Source of the DNA: Burkholderia gladioli
GTDB taxonomy: Bacteria > Pseudomonadota > Gammaproteobacteria > Burkholderiales > Burkholderiaceae
DNA length: 64,000 nucleotides
Direction of reading: 5' to 3'
Assembly: GCF_000959725.1 (NCBI RefSeq)
Contig: NZ_CP009322.1
Span: 2,170,001-2,234,000 of the forward strand
Both the position numbers and the translations under genes were made by a program. The notes under the pieces are model-generated. The model worked only from the letters and a program-made list of their open reading frames with translations, ran no database searches and was not told the DNA's origin. Positions 43,659-52,357 of this stretch are shown in pieces. Numbering within the stretch: the stretch's first letter is position 1; each line of letters opens with the position of its first letter.

Positions 43659-45773
43659 TCAGAAGGTGGTGCGCAGGCCCACCATCACGCTGCGCCCGCC
43701 TTCCGGCGCGATATCCCGCACCACCGAGCTGGCGTAGCGGATCTCCTGGTTGGTGAGGTTGTCGCCGCGCACGTAGGCCAACCAATGGGTCGAGCCGACA
43801 TGGAAGCGATAGCTCAGCACCAGGCCCAGCGAAGTGTAGCTGTCGGTGGGCAGGTCGTTGTCGGGCACGCGATGCTGGGCCCAGGCGTGGGTGAGCTGCG
43901 CGCGCGCGCCGAACGGCCCGTAGCCGTAGTCGGCCGCCAGCGAAGCGCGCAGCGGCGAGATCCGCGGCAGCGGCTCGCCCGTCTCGGCGTTGCGCGCATG
44001 CGTGTAGTCGCCCGTCAGTTCGATGTCCAGACGATGCGCGCCCTTCTCGAAGGCGCGCCACTTGCCTTCCCATTCGAGCCCGTAGAACTCGGCGCGCACG
44101 CCGCGGTAGACGGCTTCCTTGAGCGCGTCGTCGGTGCCGGGCGCGACCACCTCGCCGTCGTCGTCGACCAGGCGCCCGGTGTTGAACTCGGTCAGGTAGT
44201 TCGAGAAGCGCGTGTAGAACACGCCGATGCTGCCCTTGTTCGGACCGGCCGCGTAGCGCAGCGACAGGTCGGTCGAGACCGCCTTCTCCTTCTGCGCGCC
44301 GGGCGCGCCGATCAGGTACTGGCCGGTCGCGTCGTGCGGGCCGTTCGCGTAGAGCTCGTAGAAGGTCGGCGCGCGCTCGGTGTAGGACACGCTGCCGGCC
44401 AGCGACCACACCGGGTTCAGCTTGTAGAGCGTGCCGAACGAGACGCTGCCGGTATTGAAGCTGTGGCCGCTCGCGCCGGCGAAGCGCTCGTTGCCGGCCG
44501 GCGTCGGATCGAGCTTGACGTGCTCGATGCGCCCGCCGAGGCTGAACTTCAGCGCCTGGGTGGCCTGCCATTCCTCGAGGCCGAACAGCGCCACGTTGGT
44601 GGTCTGGGTGGTCGGCACCAGGGCCTCGTCGCCGAGTGCCGAGAAGGTGTTCTGCGAGACCTGGATGCCGAACGCGCCCTCGAACGGCCCGATCTTGCGA
44701 TGGCGCGCCTCGATGCGCGCCTCGTAGCCGTGGTTGCGGAAGGTGGTGCTGGTCTCGCCGTTGTCGATTTCCTTGTGTTCGTAGTCCGTATAACCGAAGT
44801 CGAACTTGAGCTGCGAGATCGGGCCGGACAGGTTGCGGATCTCGGACGAGGCCGCCAGGTGCTGCTGGCGCATGCGCAGCCGCACGTCGCTCTCGGCCAC
44901 CGAGCCGTAGTTCGATTCGAAGCCGCTGTACGACAGGCCCGCGTAGCCGTCGGCCCAGGTGTAGGCGCCGCCGACCGCGCCGCCGTGCGAACGGCCGTCG
45001 CTGTTGGGGATGCTGCCCGAAGCCTCGCTCGCGTCGGGGCCGTCGAGCGCGCGCTGGCGGTCCGAATGCGCGAAGCCCGGGATCCGCAGCTTGCTGGTCT
45101 CGCGATCGAAGGCATCGACGTGGAACGCGAAGCGGCCGTTGCCGCCCTCCACCAGCGCGGCGCCGGCACGCGCGTCGTTGGCGCCGCCGTAGCTCGCGTC
45201 GACCGCGCCCGACACGCCCTTGATCGCCTCGCGCGGAATCCGGTTGTCGATGGTGTTGACCACCCCTCCGATCGCATTGCCGCCATAGAGCAGCGCCGCC
45301 GGCCCGCGCACGATCTCGACGCGCTCGACCGTCAGCGGGTCCTGCGGCACCGCGTGGTCGTAGGACAGCGAGGAGGCGTCGAAGGCGGCCACGCCGTTCT
45401 GCAGCAGCCGGATCCGGTCGCCGTCCATGCCGCGGATGATCGGGCGGCCCACCATCGGCCCGTAGGTGGTGGTCGACACGCCCGGCAGCCCGTCGAGCGT
45501 GGCGCCCAGCGAATCGGCGCGGCGCAGCGCCAGCGCGTCGCCGCCGATCGAGGCGGTCGGCGAGATCAGCTCGGTGTCGCCGATCGGGTTCGCCGTGACG
45601 AACACCGGCGCCAGCGTGGGGGTGGGCGTGGCGATGGCGGGCACCGCGGCAGGCAAGCCCGTCGCGCCGTTCGCCGCCGACTGCGCATAGGCCAGGCTGG
45701 CGACGAACATCAGGGTCAGGGGAGGCAGCCCGCGCGCGGCGGACAGGGATCGAAAACGGGCGGAGTCGCGCAT
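43659..45773 (-). CDS. TonB-dependent outer-membrane receptor, ZnuD-like
   Basis: 704 residues. The signal peptide is followed by the plug domain (GRPIIRGMDGDRIRLLQNG, AAFDASSLSYDHAVPQDPL, VERVEIVRGPAALLYGGNAI) and a 22-strand barrel ending GRSVMVGLRTTF with terminal Phe. The SSLSYDHAVPQDPL plug segment is the pattern I associate with ZnuD zinc/heme receptors. ATG at 45773 (MRDSARFRS) gives a proper signal sequence; a longer start at 45845 would run through a palindromic operator-like site and is rejected. The Zur-like sequences upstream fit zinc uptake. Confidence 0.9.
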   Translation of the reverse strand: MRDSARFRSLSAARGLPPLTLMFVASLAYAQSAANGATGLPAAVPAIATPTPTLAPVFVTANPIGDTELISPTASIGGDALALRRADSLGATLDGLPGVSTTTYGPMVGRPIIRGMDGDRIRLLQNGVAAFDASSLSYDHAVPQDPLTVERVEIVRGPAALLYGGNAIGGVVNTIDNRIPREAIKGVSGAVDASYGGANDARAGAALVEGGNGRFAFHVDAFDRETSKLRIPGFAHSDRQRALDGPDASEASGSIPNSDGRSHGGAVGGAYTWADGYAGLSYSGFESNYGSVAESDVRLRMRQQHLAASSEIRNLSGPISQLKFDFGYTDYEHKEIDNGETSTTFRNHGYEARIEARHRKIGPFEGAFGIQVSQNTFSALGDEALVPTTQTTNVALFGLEEWQATQALKFSLGGRIEHVKLDPTPAGNERFAGASGHSFNTGSVSFGTLYKLNPVWSLAGSVSYTERAPTFYELYANGPHDATGQYLIGAPGAQKEKAVSTDLSLRYAAGPNKGSIGVFYTRFSNYLTEFNTGRLVDDDGEVVAPGTDDALKEAVYRGVRAEFYGLEWEGKWRAFEKGAHRLDIELTGDYTHARNAETGEPLPRISPLRASLAADYGYGPFGARAQLTHAWAQHRVPDNDLPTDSYTSLGLVLSYRFHVGSTHWLAYVRGDNLTNQEIRYASSVVRDIAPEGGRSVMVGLRTTF

Positions 45774-45828
45774 GATGAAGGTGGTTGTCGTGAAATGAGC
45801 CGGAATGCGCCGCCGGCTGATTCGCGCG

Positions 45829-45953
45829 ACGTTATAACGTATCATCGCGAATCCGTGGTTCGCCGTATCGATTCGACGTCATCCACGCGACCGGGCCGAG
45901 AGAGAGGAGCTCGGGGTCGGAAGAAGCAGCACTCGGATATGTTATATCATTTC
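45829..45953. promoter_or_regulatory. Zur/Fur-like sites upstream of the ZnuD-like receptor
   Basis: Two elements: a perfect 12-base palindrome ACGTTATAACGT at 45829-45840, and GATATGTTATATCATTTC at 45936-45953. The second matches the left half and centre of the enterobacterial Zur box (GAAATGTTATA-N-TATAACATTTC) better than its right half. Both share the GTTATA core. Assignment to Zur is inference. Confidence 0.5.
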
Positions 45954-46144
45954 AGAATGTAACAACAAGCACGGACTTCGAAAGATTCATGAATAGATTT
46001 CGTCATCGAGGGAAATGCCCGCGCGAGCGCGCGGATCAGGCGCCGCGGGCGATGAGGGATCGGGAAGGAAGGTCGAGGGATGCAAACGCGCCGCTCGGGC
46101 GCAAGACTCCGTAAGCCTCGTTAATCACGCTTAATCGCGCGAAA

Positions 46145-46173
46145 TTGACTCTACGGCGGCGCAGCAGAAGAAT
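46145..46173 (+). promoter_or_regulatory. Sigma-70-like promoter of the candidate small RNA
   Basis: TTGACT, 17-base spacer, AAGAAT. The -35 matches five of six and the -10 four of six consensus positions, with ideal spacing. Predicted transcript start is near 46180. No coding region starts downstream. Confidence 0.6.
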
Positions 46174-46179
46174 GAAGTC

Positions 46180-46299
46180 TGTCTCGTGATCATCTTCCGG
46201 CCACCCCGGTACACGGTGATCAGAGGCGGCCAGACCTCCAGTCATACCCCCCTCTTGACTGGGAATTGCAAGCCACGGAGCAATCCGTGGCTTTTTTTT
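46180..46299 (+). ncRNA. Candidate intergenic small RNA of about 120 nucleotides
   Basis: A promoter (46145-46173) and a strong terminator (46270-46299) bracket about 120 bases with no gene on the plus strand. Three hairpins can be drawn: TGATCA (46187-46192)/TGATCA (46217-46222) enclosing CCGG/CCGG; CCAGTCA (46238-46244)/TGACTGG (46256-46262); and the terminator stem. The second hairpin exposes an 11-base loop TACCCCCCTCT, and ACCTCC just before it is a perfect anti-Shine-Dalgarno string. C-rich loops of this kind are typical seed regions of regulatory RNAs that mask ribosome-binding sites. I do not recognise a named family. Confidence 0.6.
46270..46299 (+). terminator. Strong intrinsic terminator of the candidate small RNA
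   Basis: Ten-base stem AAGCCACGGA/TCCGTGGCTT with a GCAA loop, running into eight Ts (46292-46299) on the plus strand. The U-run exists only in this direction, so it was not made for the leftward oxidoreductase gene that ends at 46331. Confidence 0.92.
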
Positions 46300-46330
46300 G
46301 CCTTCTTTTTGCCTCTCGGCGGCGCGGCCC

Positions 46331-47347
46331 TCAGGCGTCCTCGGCCACACGCAGCACGAGCTTGCCGACATGGCTGCCGTCGAACAGGCGATTGAGCACC
46401 TCGGGTGCGTTCTCCAGCCCCTCGGCGACGGTCTCCTCGGCCTTGATGCGCCCCTCGCTCAACCAGGCGGCCAGTTGCTGCACGGCCTCGCGATTCTTGC
46501 GGTAGTCGAGGATCAGGAAGCCGCGCATGCTGAGGCGCTTGGAGATCACCGTGCCGAAATCGTCGCCGGCGCGGCCGTTGTTGTTGTAGTTCGAGATCAC
46601 GCCGCACAGCGCCACGCGCCCGCCGATCACCATGCGCGAGAGCACGGCGCGCATCACCTCGCCGCCCACGTTCTCGAAGTTCACGTGCACGCCGTCGGGC
46701 GTGGCGGCCTTCAGCGCGGCCTTGAAGTCGGGCGCCTTGTAGTCGACCGCGGCGTCGAAGCCGAGCGTCTCGGTCAGGTAGCGGCACTTCTGCGGGCCGC
46801 CGGCGATGCCGACCACGCGCGCGCCCTGGATCTTGCCGATCTGCCCCGCGATCGAGCCCACCGAGCCGGCCGCCGCCGACACCACCAGGGTCTCGCCCGG
46901 CTGCACCGGCGCGATGTCGGTCAGTCCGTAATAGGCGGTCAGGCCGCTCATGCCGCAGGCGCCGAGCAGGGTCGGCAGCGGCAGGCCCACCTCGGGCAGC
47001 CGGGTCAGCCTGGGCACCTCGTCGGCGAGCACGTGGGCATAGTCCTGCCAGCCCACCAGCCCCTGCACCAGGTCGCCGACCGCGAACTTGTCGGCGCGCG
47101 AGGCGACCACCCGGCCGAGGCCGAGCGCGCGCATGGTCTCGCCGATCGCCACCGGCGGCAGGTATTGCGGGATGTCGCTCATCCAGACCCGGTTGGTCGG
47201 GTCCATCGACAGATAGAGCACGCGCACCAGCACCTCGCCCTCGCCCAGTTCGGGCAGCGGCGCTTCGACGAGCGAGAAATGTTCGGCGCCGACGCGCCCT
47301 TCGGGGCGCGCCTTCAGGCGCAACTGGCGGTTGAGGGTTGCGGACAT
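46331..47347 (-). CDS. NADP-dependent zinc-free MDR oxidoreductase (CurA-like)
   Basis: 338 residues of the medium-chain reductase/leukotriene-B4-dehydrogenase group. It has the substrate-domain segment LYLSMDPTNRVWMSD, MSGLTAYYGLTDI, the NADPH-binding glycine motif SAAAGSVGSIAGQIGK, GIAGGPQKCRYL and the catalytic-Tyr segment GVISNYNNNGRAG. These enzymes reduce the double bond of alpha,beta-unsaturated ketones or aldehydes in the cytoplasm. It is the last gene of the leftward catabolic run, 127 bases after the SDR gene. Confidence 0.93.
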   Translation of the reverse strand: MSATLNRQLRLKARPEGRVGAEHFSLVEAPLPELGEGEVLVRVLYLSMDPTNRVWMSDIPQYLPPVAIGETMRALGLGRVVASRADKFAVGDLVQGLVGWQDYAHVLADEVPRLTRLPEVGLPLPTLLGACGMSGLTAYYGLTDIAPVQPGETLVVSAAAGSVGSIAGQIGKIQGARVVGIAGGPQKCRYLTETLGFDAAVDYKAPDFKAALKAATPDGVHVNFENVGGEVMRAVLSRMVIGGRVALCGVISNYNNNGRAGDDFGTVISKRLSMRGFLILDYRKNREAVQQLAAWLSEGRIKAEETVAEGLENAPEVLNRLFDGSHVGKLVLRVAEDA

Positions 47348-47474
47348 CGTGCCTCCTCGGCTTGACTGTTCGACTGCGGCGCCCGGCGCGAACGCGCCCG
47401 GCAGCGGGTGGATTGGATGGCGGTGCGCGATGCGGGCGATGCAGGCGATGCACGCTACGCAGGCGCGCCGCCGC

Positions 47475-48269
47475 TTACATCGCGCACAGGCCGCCGTCGA
47501 TCACCAGCTCGGCGCCGGTCACGTAGCGGCTCTCGTCCGAGGCCAGGTAGATCGCCGCGTAGGCGACGTCGTCGGGCTCGCCCAGGCGGCCCATCGGCAC
47601 GCCGCGCACCAGCTTGCGGGTGGCCGCGCTCTCGCCGAGCTGCGCGAAGAAGGGCTCGACGATGCCGGTGCGGATGAACGAGGGATGCAGCGAATTGCAG
47701 CGCACGCCGGTCTGCTTGCGCGCGCAGTCGACCGCGATCGACTTGGTTAGCGAGGCCACCGCCGCCTTCGAGGCGTTGTAGGCGGTGTACTCGGGCTCGT
47801 GCTTGAAGGCTGCCACCGAGGACACGTTGATGATCGAGGCCGGCTGACTGTCGCGCAGGAACGGCAGCGCATGGCGCACGCCCAGCACGATGCTCTCGAC
47901 GTTGACGTCCATCACGCGGCGCCACTCCTTCTGCTCGATCTGCTCGACCGTGCCGAGCGAGCCGATCCCGGCATTGTTGACCAGCACCGACAGCGCGCCC
48001 ATCGCGCCATTGGCCTCAGCGGCCAGTGCCTGCCAGCGCGCGTCGTCGCGCACGTCCTGCTCGGCCGACCAGGCCACGCGCGCGCCGGCCGCCTCGTTGA
48101 GCTGCGCGGCCAGCGCCTCGAGCGCCTCGCGCTGCGCGGCCACGTCGGTCAGGAACAGCTTCGCGCCGTGCTCGGCCATGCGCGTCGCAATCGCGCGTCC
48201 CAGCCCTCCCGTCGCGCCGGTGATCCAGGCGCACTTGCCCGCCAGCCGCGGGGTTCCGATCGTCGTCAT
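47475..48269 (-). CDS. SDR-family oxidoreductase (FabG-like) 2
   Basis: 264-residue classical short-chain dehydrogenase. The cofactor motif is [12 protein letters not shown]; Asp in FLTDVAAQ after the second strand suggests preference for NAD(H). NNAG (LVNNAGIG), the catalytic Ser (INVSSVAAF), YxxxK ([11 protein letters not shown]) and the C-terminal [13 protein letters not shown] are all present. In this cluster a 3-hydroxyacyl-CoA or hydroxy-acid substrate is likely. The start at 48269 is preceded by AGGAGGAG. Confidence 0.94.
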   Translation of the reverse strand: MTTIGTPRLAGKCAWITGATGGLGRAIATRMAEHGAKLFLTDVAAQREALEALAAQLNEAAGARVAWSAEQDVRDDARWQALAAEANGAMGALSVLVNNAGIGSLGTVEQIEQKEWRRVMDVNVESIVLGVRHALPFLRDSQPASIINVSSVAAFKHEPEYTAYNASKAAVASLTKSIAVDCARKQTGVRCNSLHPSFIRTGIVEPFFAQLGESAATRKLVRGVPMGRLGEPDDVAYAAIYLASDESRYVTGAELVIDGGLCAM

Positions 48270-48326
48270 GGGTTCTCTCCTCCTTGCTGTTGTCCGCATG
48301 CGGCGCCCTCGCGCCGCGCGTCGCCA

Positions 48327-49097
48327 CTATACCGACAGATATCCGCCGTCCACGTTGAGCACCGCGCCGGTGGTGTAGCTCGACGCGCCCGAGGCCAGGA
48401 ACAGGATCGCGCCGGCCATCTCGGAGGGCGCCGCGACGCGACGCATCGGCACGTGGGCCAGCACCTGCTCGAGCACGGCCGGGTTCTTGGTCAGCGCCGA
48501 GGCGAACCTGGTGTCGGTCAGGCCCGGCAGCAGCGCGTTGCAGCGCACGCCGTCGGCCGCGCATTCGATCGCGAAGGCCTTGGTCATCGAGATCACCGCG
48601 GCCTTGGTGATCGAATAGATGCCCTGCTTGTCGCCGGGGATCACGCCGTTGACCGAGGCCACGTTGACGATCGCCCCGCCGCCATTTGCCGCCATCCGGC
48701 GCGCGCCGTGCGAGGACATGAAGAAGTAGCCGCGGATATTGACGTCGACGGTCTTCTGGAACGCATCGACGCCAGTGTCGACGATCGGGCCGTAATAGGG
48801 ATTGGCGGCCGCGTTGTTGACCAGCACGTCGAGCCGGCCATGCTTCGCGTCGATCGCGGCGTAGAGCGCCTCGATCTGCTCGAGTTCGCCGATATGGCAG
48901 GCGGCGGCCTCGGCCGAGCCGCCGTCGGCGACGATCGCCTCGGCCACGCGCCGGCAGTCGTCGATACGGCGGCTGGCGACGATCACGTGCGCGCCGAAGG
49001 CGGCCAGCAGGCGCGCGGCCTCCTCGCCGATGCCGCGGCTCGCGCCGCTGACGACGGCGATCTTGCCGGACAGGTCGAACAGATTGGGTGCAGTCAT
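48327..49097 (-). CDS. SDR-family oxidoreductase (FabG-like) 1
   Basis: 256 residues, classical SDR. Motifs: SGASRGIGEEAARLL (cofactor), VIVASRRID (basic residues after the second strand suggest NADPH), LVNNAAANPYYGP, VNVASVNG (catalytic Ser), YSITKAA (YxxxK) and the C-terminal AVLNVDGGYLSV. It shares only the family fold with the next SDR and is separated from it by 57 bases. Probably a dehydrogenase acting on the same acyl pathway as the ACAD. Confidence 0.94.
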   Translation of the reverse strand: MTAPNLFDLSGKIAVVSGASRGIGEEAARLLAAFGAHVIVASRRIDDCRRVAEAIVADGGSAEAAACHIGELEQIEALYAAIDAKHGRLDVLVNNAAANPYYGPIVDTGVDAFQKTVDVNIRGYFFMSSHGARRMAANGGGAIVNVASVNGVIPGDKQGIYSITKAAVISMTKAFAIECAADGVRCNALLPGLTDTRFASALTKNPAVLEQVLAHVPMRRVAAPSEMAGAILFLASGASSYTTGAVLNVDGGYLSV

Positions 49098-49203
49098 CGT
49101 GGGATGTTCCGATGGAGTTGACGGAAAAGGCAGCGGCACGCGCCGCGCGCACGAAGCGGCGGCGCGTTGCACGGCATGCAGCCGAGGGACGATCGCGTCG
49201 GCA

Positions 49204-49893
49204 TCAGCGATGCGTCACCAGCGCGGCGTCGGCGGCGGTATCGAGATGCGGCCACGCGTTGTAGGTGACGAGCTGGGCGCCGCGCCGGCCGGTGCGGATC
49301 CGCGACACGCTGGTATTGACCAGCGGCCAGGCGAAATCGAAGGCCCGCTGCGGGTCGGCGCCGGCCAGCAGGGTGGCGATCACGGCGATCGGGCCGCCCG
49401 AGGACACCACCCAGACTTCCTCGGCGCTCTCCTTGGCGAGCGTGTCCCAGGCCGCCAGCACCGCGGCGCGGAAGGCCGGCCAGGCGAGCGTGTAGTCGCC
49501 GTCGGCCTGGCCCGAGGTCCAGCGCGCCACGGCCGCCGAGAACAGCGCCTGGAACGCGCGGCGCGGGTCGCCCGAGGCGGCCAGCTCGGCCAGCAGCGCC
49601 TCGCGCGAGGCCAGCTCGGGTCGCAGGCGCGCCACCAGTTCGTCGGAATCGAGTTCGTCGAGGCCGGGCAGCACGCGGATCGGCGGCTCGATGCCGGCCG
49701 CCCGCGCGGCCAGCGTCGCCGTCTGCGCGTGGCGGCGCAGCGTGCCGGTGAAGATCGCGCCGGGCCGGCCGCCGCGCGCCGCCATCCAGGCGCCGAGCTT
49801 GCCGGCCTGGGTCTCGCCGCGCGAGGACAGGCAATCGTAGTCGGCCGCGTCGAAGCTGGCCTGCGCGTGGCGGATCAGGAAGATCTCGCTCAT
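49204..49893 (-). CDS. Histidine phosphatase (phosphoglycerate-mutase superfamily)
   Basis: 229 residues. The catalytic RHG-type motif is IRHAQASFD at residues 7-15. FTGTLRRHAQTA, the acid LDELDSDE and the second catalytic His region VWVVSSGGPIAVI complete the fold, although the usual SHG is SGG here, so a second conserved His is not obvious. The ATG overlaps the stop of the kinase-like gene by four bases, so the pair is co-translated. It may hydrolyse a phospho-intermediate made by that kinase; inference. Confidence 0.88.
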   Translation of the reverse strand: MSEIFLIRHAQASFDAADYDCLSSRGETQAGKLGAWMAARGGRPGAIFTGTLRRHAQTATLAARAAGIEPPIRVLPGLDELDSDELVARLRPELASREALLAELAASGDPRRAFQALFSAAVARWTSGQADGDYTLAWPAFRAAVLAAWDTLAKESAEEVWVVSSGGPIAVIATLLAGADPQRAFDFAWPLVNTSVSRIRTGRRGAQLVTYNAWPHLDTAADAALVTHR

Positions 49894-50966
49894 CGCCACG
49901 CTCTGGCCGCCTCGATGCGCGCGCGGCAGCGCAGCGTCAGGTAGCGCACCGCGTCGCCGAAGCCCGCGAAGGCCGGGTTGGTGGTCTGGCCGAGCACGTA
50001 GCGGCGGTAGATCTGCTGGATGATGCCCATCAGCCGGAACAGGCCGAACACCTCGTAGAAGGCGAAACCGCCGATCTCGGTGCCGGTGCGCTCGCCGTAG
50101 TGCGCCACCAGCTCGGCGCGCGTCATCATGCCGGGCGCGTGGGTCGGCTGGCGGCGCATCGCGCGGAACGGCGCCTCGTCGTCGGCCTGCACCCAGTAGG
50201 CGAGCGAGCCGCCCAGGTCCATCAGCGGATCGCCGAGCGTGGCCATCTCCCAGTCGAGCACGCCGACGATGCGCAGCGGGTCCCGCGGATCGAGCACCAC
50301 GTTGTCGAAGCGGTAGTCGTTGTGGATCACGCAGAGCCGCCCGTCGCGCGCCGGCCGGTTCACCTCCAGCCAGCCCGTCACGTCCTCGGCGGGATCGGTG
50401 CCGTCGGTCAGCGCGCGCTGCCAGCGCTCGCGCCAGCCGCTCACCTGCCGCGCCACGTAGCCTTCGCCGCGGCCGAAGGCGGCGATCGCCGGCGCCGAGG
50501 CGTCCACCGCGTGCAGCTCCACCAGCCGCTCGACGAAACTCTCGCAGAGCCGCCGCGTGCCGGCCGCGTCGAGCCCGAGCTCGGGCGGCAGGTCGCGCCG
50601 CAGGATCACCCCGGCCAGTCGCTCCATCACGTAGAACTCCGAACCGATCAGCGAGGCGTCGTCGCAGCGCGCGACGATGCCGGGCACGTAGGGATAGGCT
50701 GGCTTGAGCGCGGCCATCACGGCGGCCTCGCGCAGCATGTCGTGGGCCGAGCCCGCCTTCGCGCCGGCCGGCGGGCGGCGCAGCACCAGCTCGCGATCGG
50801 GATAGCCGAGCAGGTAGGTCAGGTTCGAGGCGCCACCATGGAACTGGCGGATCTCGGGCGTGCCTGCCAGGCCGGGCACCTGCGCCTTGAGGAATGCGTC
50901 GAGCCTTGCCGCGTCGAGCCGGTCCTCGTCGCGCACCTCGCGGGCGCCGTCGATCGGCGCGCTCAT
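49890..50966 (-). CDS. APH-family phosphotransferase (ACAD10/11- and LvaA-like)
   Basis: 358 residues with the aminoglycoside-phosphotransferase/choline-kinase fold. Nucleotide-loop region QFHGGASNLTYLL, catalytic loop IHNDYRFDN and metal-binding LDWEMATLGDP are intact. Its direct fusion partner in human ACAD10/11 is an acyl-CoA dehydrogenase, which here is the separate gene immediately upstream (four-base overlap). In the Pseudomonas levulinate pathway such a kinase phosphorylates 4-hydroxyacyl-CoA. A similar reaction is inferred here rather than antibiotic resistance. Confidence 0.92.
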   Translation of the reverse strand: MSAPIDGAREVRDEDRLDAARLDAFLKAQVPGLAGTPEIRQFHGGASNLTYLLGYPDRELVLRRPPAGAKAGSAHDMLREAAVMAALKPAYPYVPGIVARCDDASLIGSEFYVMERLAGVILRRDLPPELGLDAAGTRRLCESFVERLVELHAVDASAPAIAAFGRGEGYVARQVSGWRERWQRALTDGTDPAEDVTGWLEVNRPARDGRLCVIHNDYRFDNVVLDPRDPLRIVGVLDWEMATLGDPLMDLGGSLAYWVQADDEAPFRAMRRQPTHAPGMMTRAELVAHYGERTGTEIGGFAFYEVFGLFRLMGIIQQIYRRYVLGQTTNPAFAGFGDAVRYLTLRCRARIEAARAWR

Positions 50967-52213
50967 GCCGCGGCTCCCGCGCGACGGCTCGCCTGCTCAC
51001 CGGCCTGGCGCTTGAACTCGAGCTTGGCGACCACTCCGCGATGCACCTCGTCGGGCCCGTCGGCCAGACGCAGCACGCGCGCATAGGCATACAGGTGGGT
51101 CAGCGGCACGTCGTCGGACACGCCCGCGCCGCCGTGGATCTGGATCGCCGCGTCGGCGGCCTGCTGGGCCACCGCCGGCACCACCACCTTGATCTGCGAG
51201 ATCAGGCTCAAGGCTGCCTTGACGCCCTGCGTGTCGATGGTCCAGGCGGCCTTCAGCGTCAGCAGGCGCGCCTGGTCTATCGCCATGCGCAGGTTCGCGA
51301 CGATGTCGGCATTGCCGCCCAGCGCCGCCAGCGGCTTGCCGAACGCGGTGCGCGAGGCGGCCCGCTCGCACAGCAGGCCCAGCGCGCGTTCGGCGGCGCC
51401 CAGCGCGCGCATGCAGTGATGGATGCGGCCCGGCCCGAGCCGGCCCTGGGCGATCTCGAAGCCGCGCCCGGGGCCGAGGATCACGTTCGAGGCCGGCACC
51501 CGCACCTGGTCGAACACCACCTCGCCATGGCCCGAGGGCTCGTCGTAATGATGGAAGGCCGGCAGCATGCGCTCGATGCGCACGCCCTTCGCGTCGAGCG
51601 GGCAGATCACCATGGTGTGGCGGCGATGCGGCTCCGCCCCGGCATCGGTCAGGCCCATGAAGATCGCGACCCGCGCATGCGGATGGCCGATCCCGGTCGA
51701 CCACCACTTGCGGCCGTTCAGCACGAACTCGTCGCCGTCGGGCGTCGCGGTGGCGCGCATGTTGGTGGCGTCCGACGAGGCCACCTCGGGCTCGGTCATG
51801 CAGAATGCCGAGCGGATCTCGCCGGCCAGCAGCGGCGCGAGCCAGCGCGCCTGCTGCCCGGGCGTGCCGTAGCGCGCCAGCACCTCCATGTTGCCGGTGT
51901 CGGGCGCGTTGCAGTTGAACACCTCGGGCGCGATGAAGGAATGGCCCATGATCTCGGCGAGCGGCGCGTACTCGGCATTGGACAGCCCCGCGCCGCCGTG
52001 CTCGGCCTCGGGCAGGAACAGGTTCCAGAGGCCGGCGGCGCGCGCCTTCTGCTTGAGCGCCTCCATCACGGGCGGCTGGCGCCATTGCCGCCAGTCGGCG
52101 CCGCCGGTCAGTTCGGCGGCATAGTGCGCCTCGGCGGGCGCGATCTCGTCGCGCATGAAGCGGCTCAGTCGGTCGGCGAAATCCTGGCTGCGAGCGGTCG
52201 GCGTGAAGTCCAT
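50963..52213 (-). CDS. Acyl-CoA dehydrogenase, ACAD10/11 type
   Basis: 416 residues with the three-domain ACAD layout. FAD-binding region: MTEPEVASSDATN and WWSTGIGHPHA; C-terminal region: IHGGAGVSDDVPLTHLYAYA and RLADGPDEVHRGVVAKLE. The usual catalytic Glu of YEG is replaced by Asp in ADGPDEVH, the pattern of the ACAD10/11 family. First gene of the leftward run; in that family the dehydrogenase works with an APH-type kinase on 4-hydroxyacyl-CoA. FAD flavoprotein, cytoplasmic. Confidence 0.95.
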   Translation of the reverse strand: MDFTPTARSQDFADRLSRFMRDEIAPAEAHYAAELTGGADWRQWRQPPVMEALKQKARAAGLWNLFLPEAEHGGAGLSNAEYAPLAEIMGHSFIAPEVFNCNAPDTGNMEVLARYGTPGQQARWLAPLLAGEIRSAFCMTEPEVASSDATNMRATATPDGDEFVLNGRKWWSTGIGHPHARVAIFMGLTDAGAEPHRRHTMVICPLDAKGVRIERMLPAFHHYDEPSGHGEVVFDQVRVPASNVILGPGRGFEIAQGRLGPGRIHHCMRALGAAERALGLLCERAASRTAFGKPLAALGGNADIVANLRMAIDQARLLTLKAAWTIDTQGVKAALSLISQIKVVVPAVAQQAADAAIQIHGGAGVSDDVPLTHLYAYARVLRLADGPDEVHRGVVAKLEFKRQAGEQASRRAGAAA

Positions 52214-52269
52214 GGCATCGTTCCGGTTGAAGTGGCACTCAATCTACGCCGATCCCGCCGATCGATGAA

Positions 52270-52284
52270 ATGAATGTTCTTCAT
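52270..52284. promoter_or_regulatory. Candidate LysR box (ATGAA-TGTTC-TTCAT)
   Basis: A perfect five-base inverted repeat with a five-base centre, containing the T-N11-A pattern of LysR-type sites. It lies in the 144-base divergent gap between the ACAD gene and the LysR gene, where such a box is expected. Confidence 0.6.
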
Positions 52285-52357
52285 GTCAGGTCATCAAAGG
52301 GATTAATATGCTGGCTTCCCTTTCGCCCGCTGCGGCCCGTCGCCGGCCGCCCGCCCC

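Noticed and set aside
46036..46371. 111-codon minus-strand frame across the candidate small RNA
   Set aside because: It runs antisense through the small RNA terminator into the end of the oxidoreductase gene and has no coding character.
49890..50966. Aminoglycoside resistance kinase
   Set aside because: Four-base coupling to an ACAD10/11-type dehydrogenase and the sequence pattern fit the acyl-CoA-linked APH subfamily instead.
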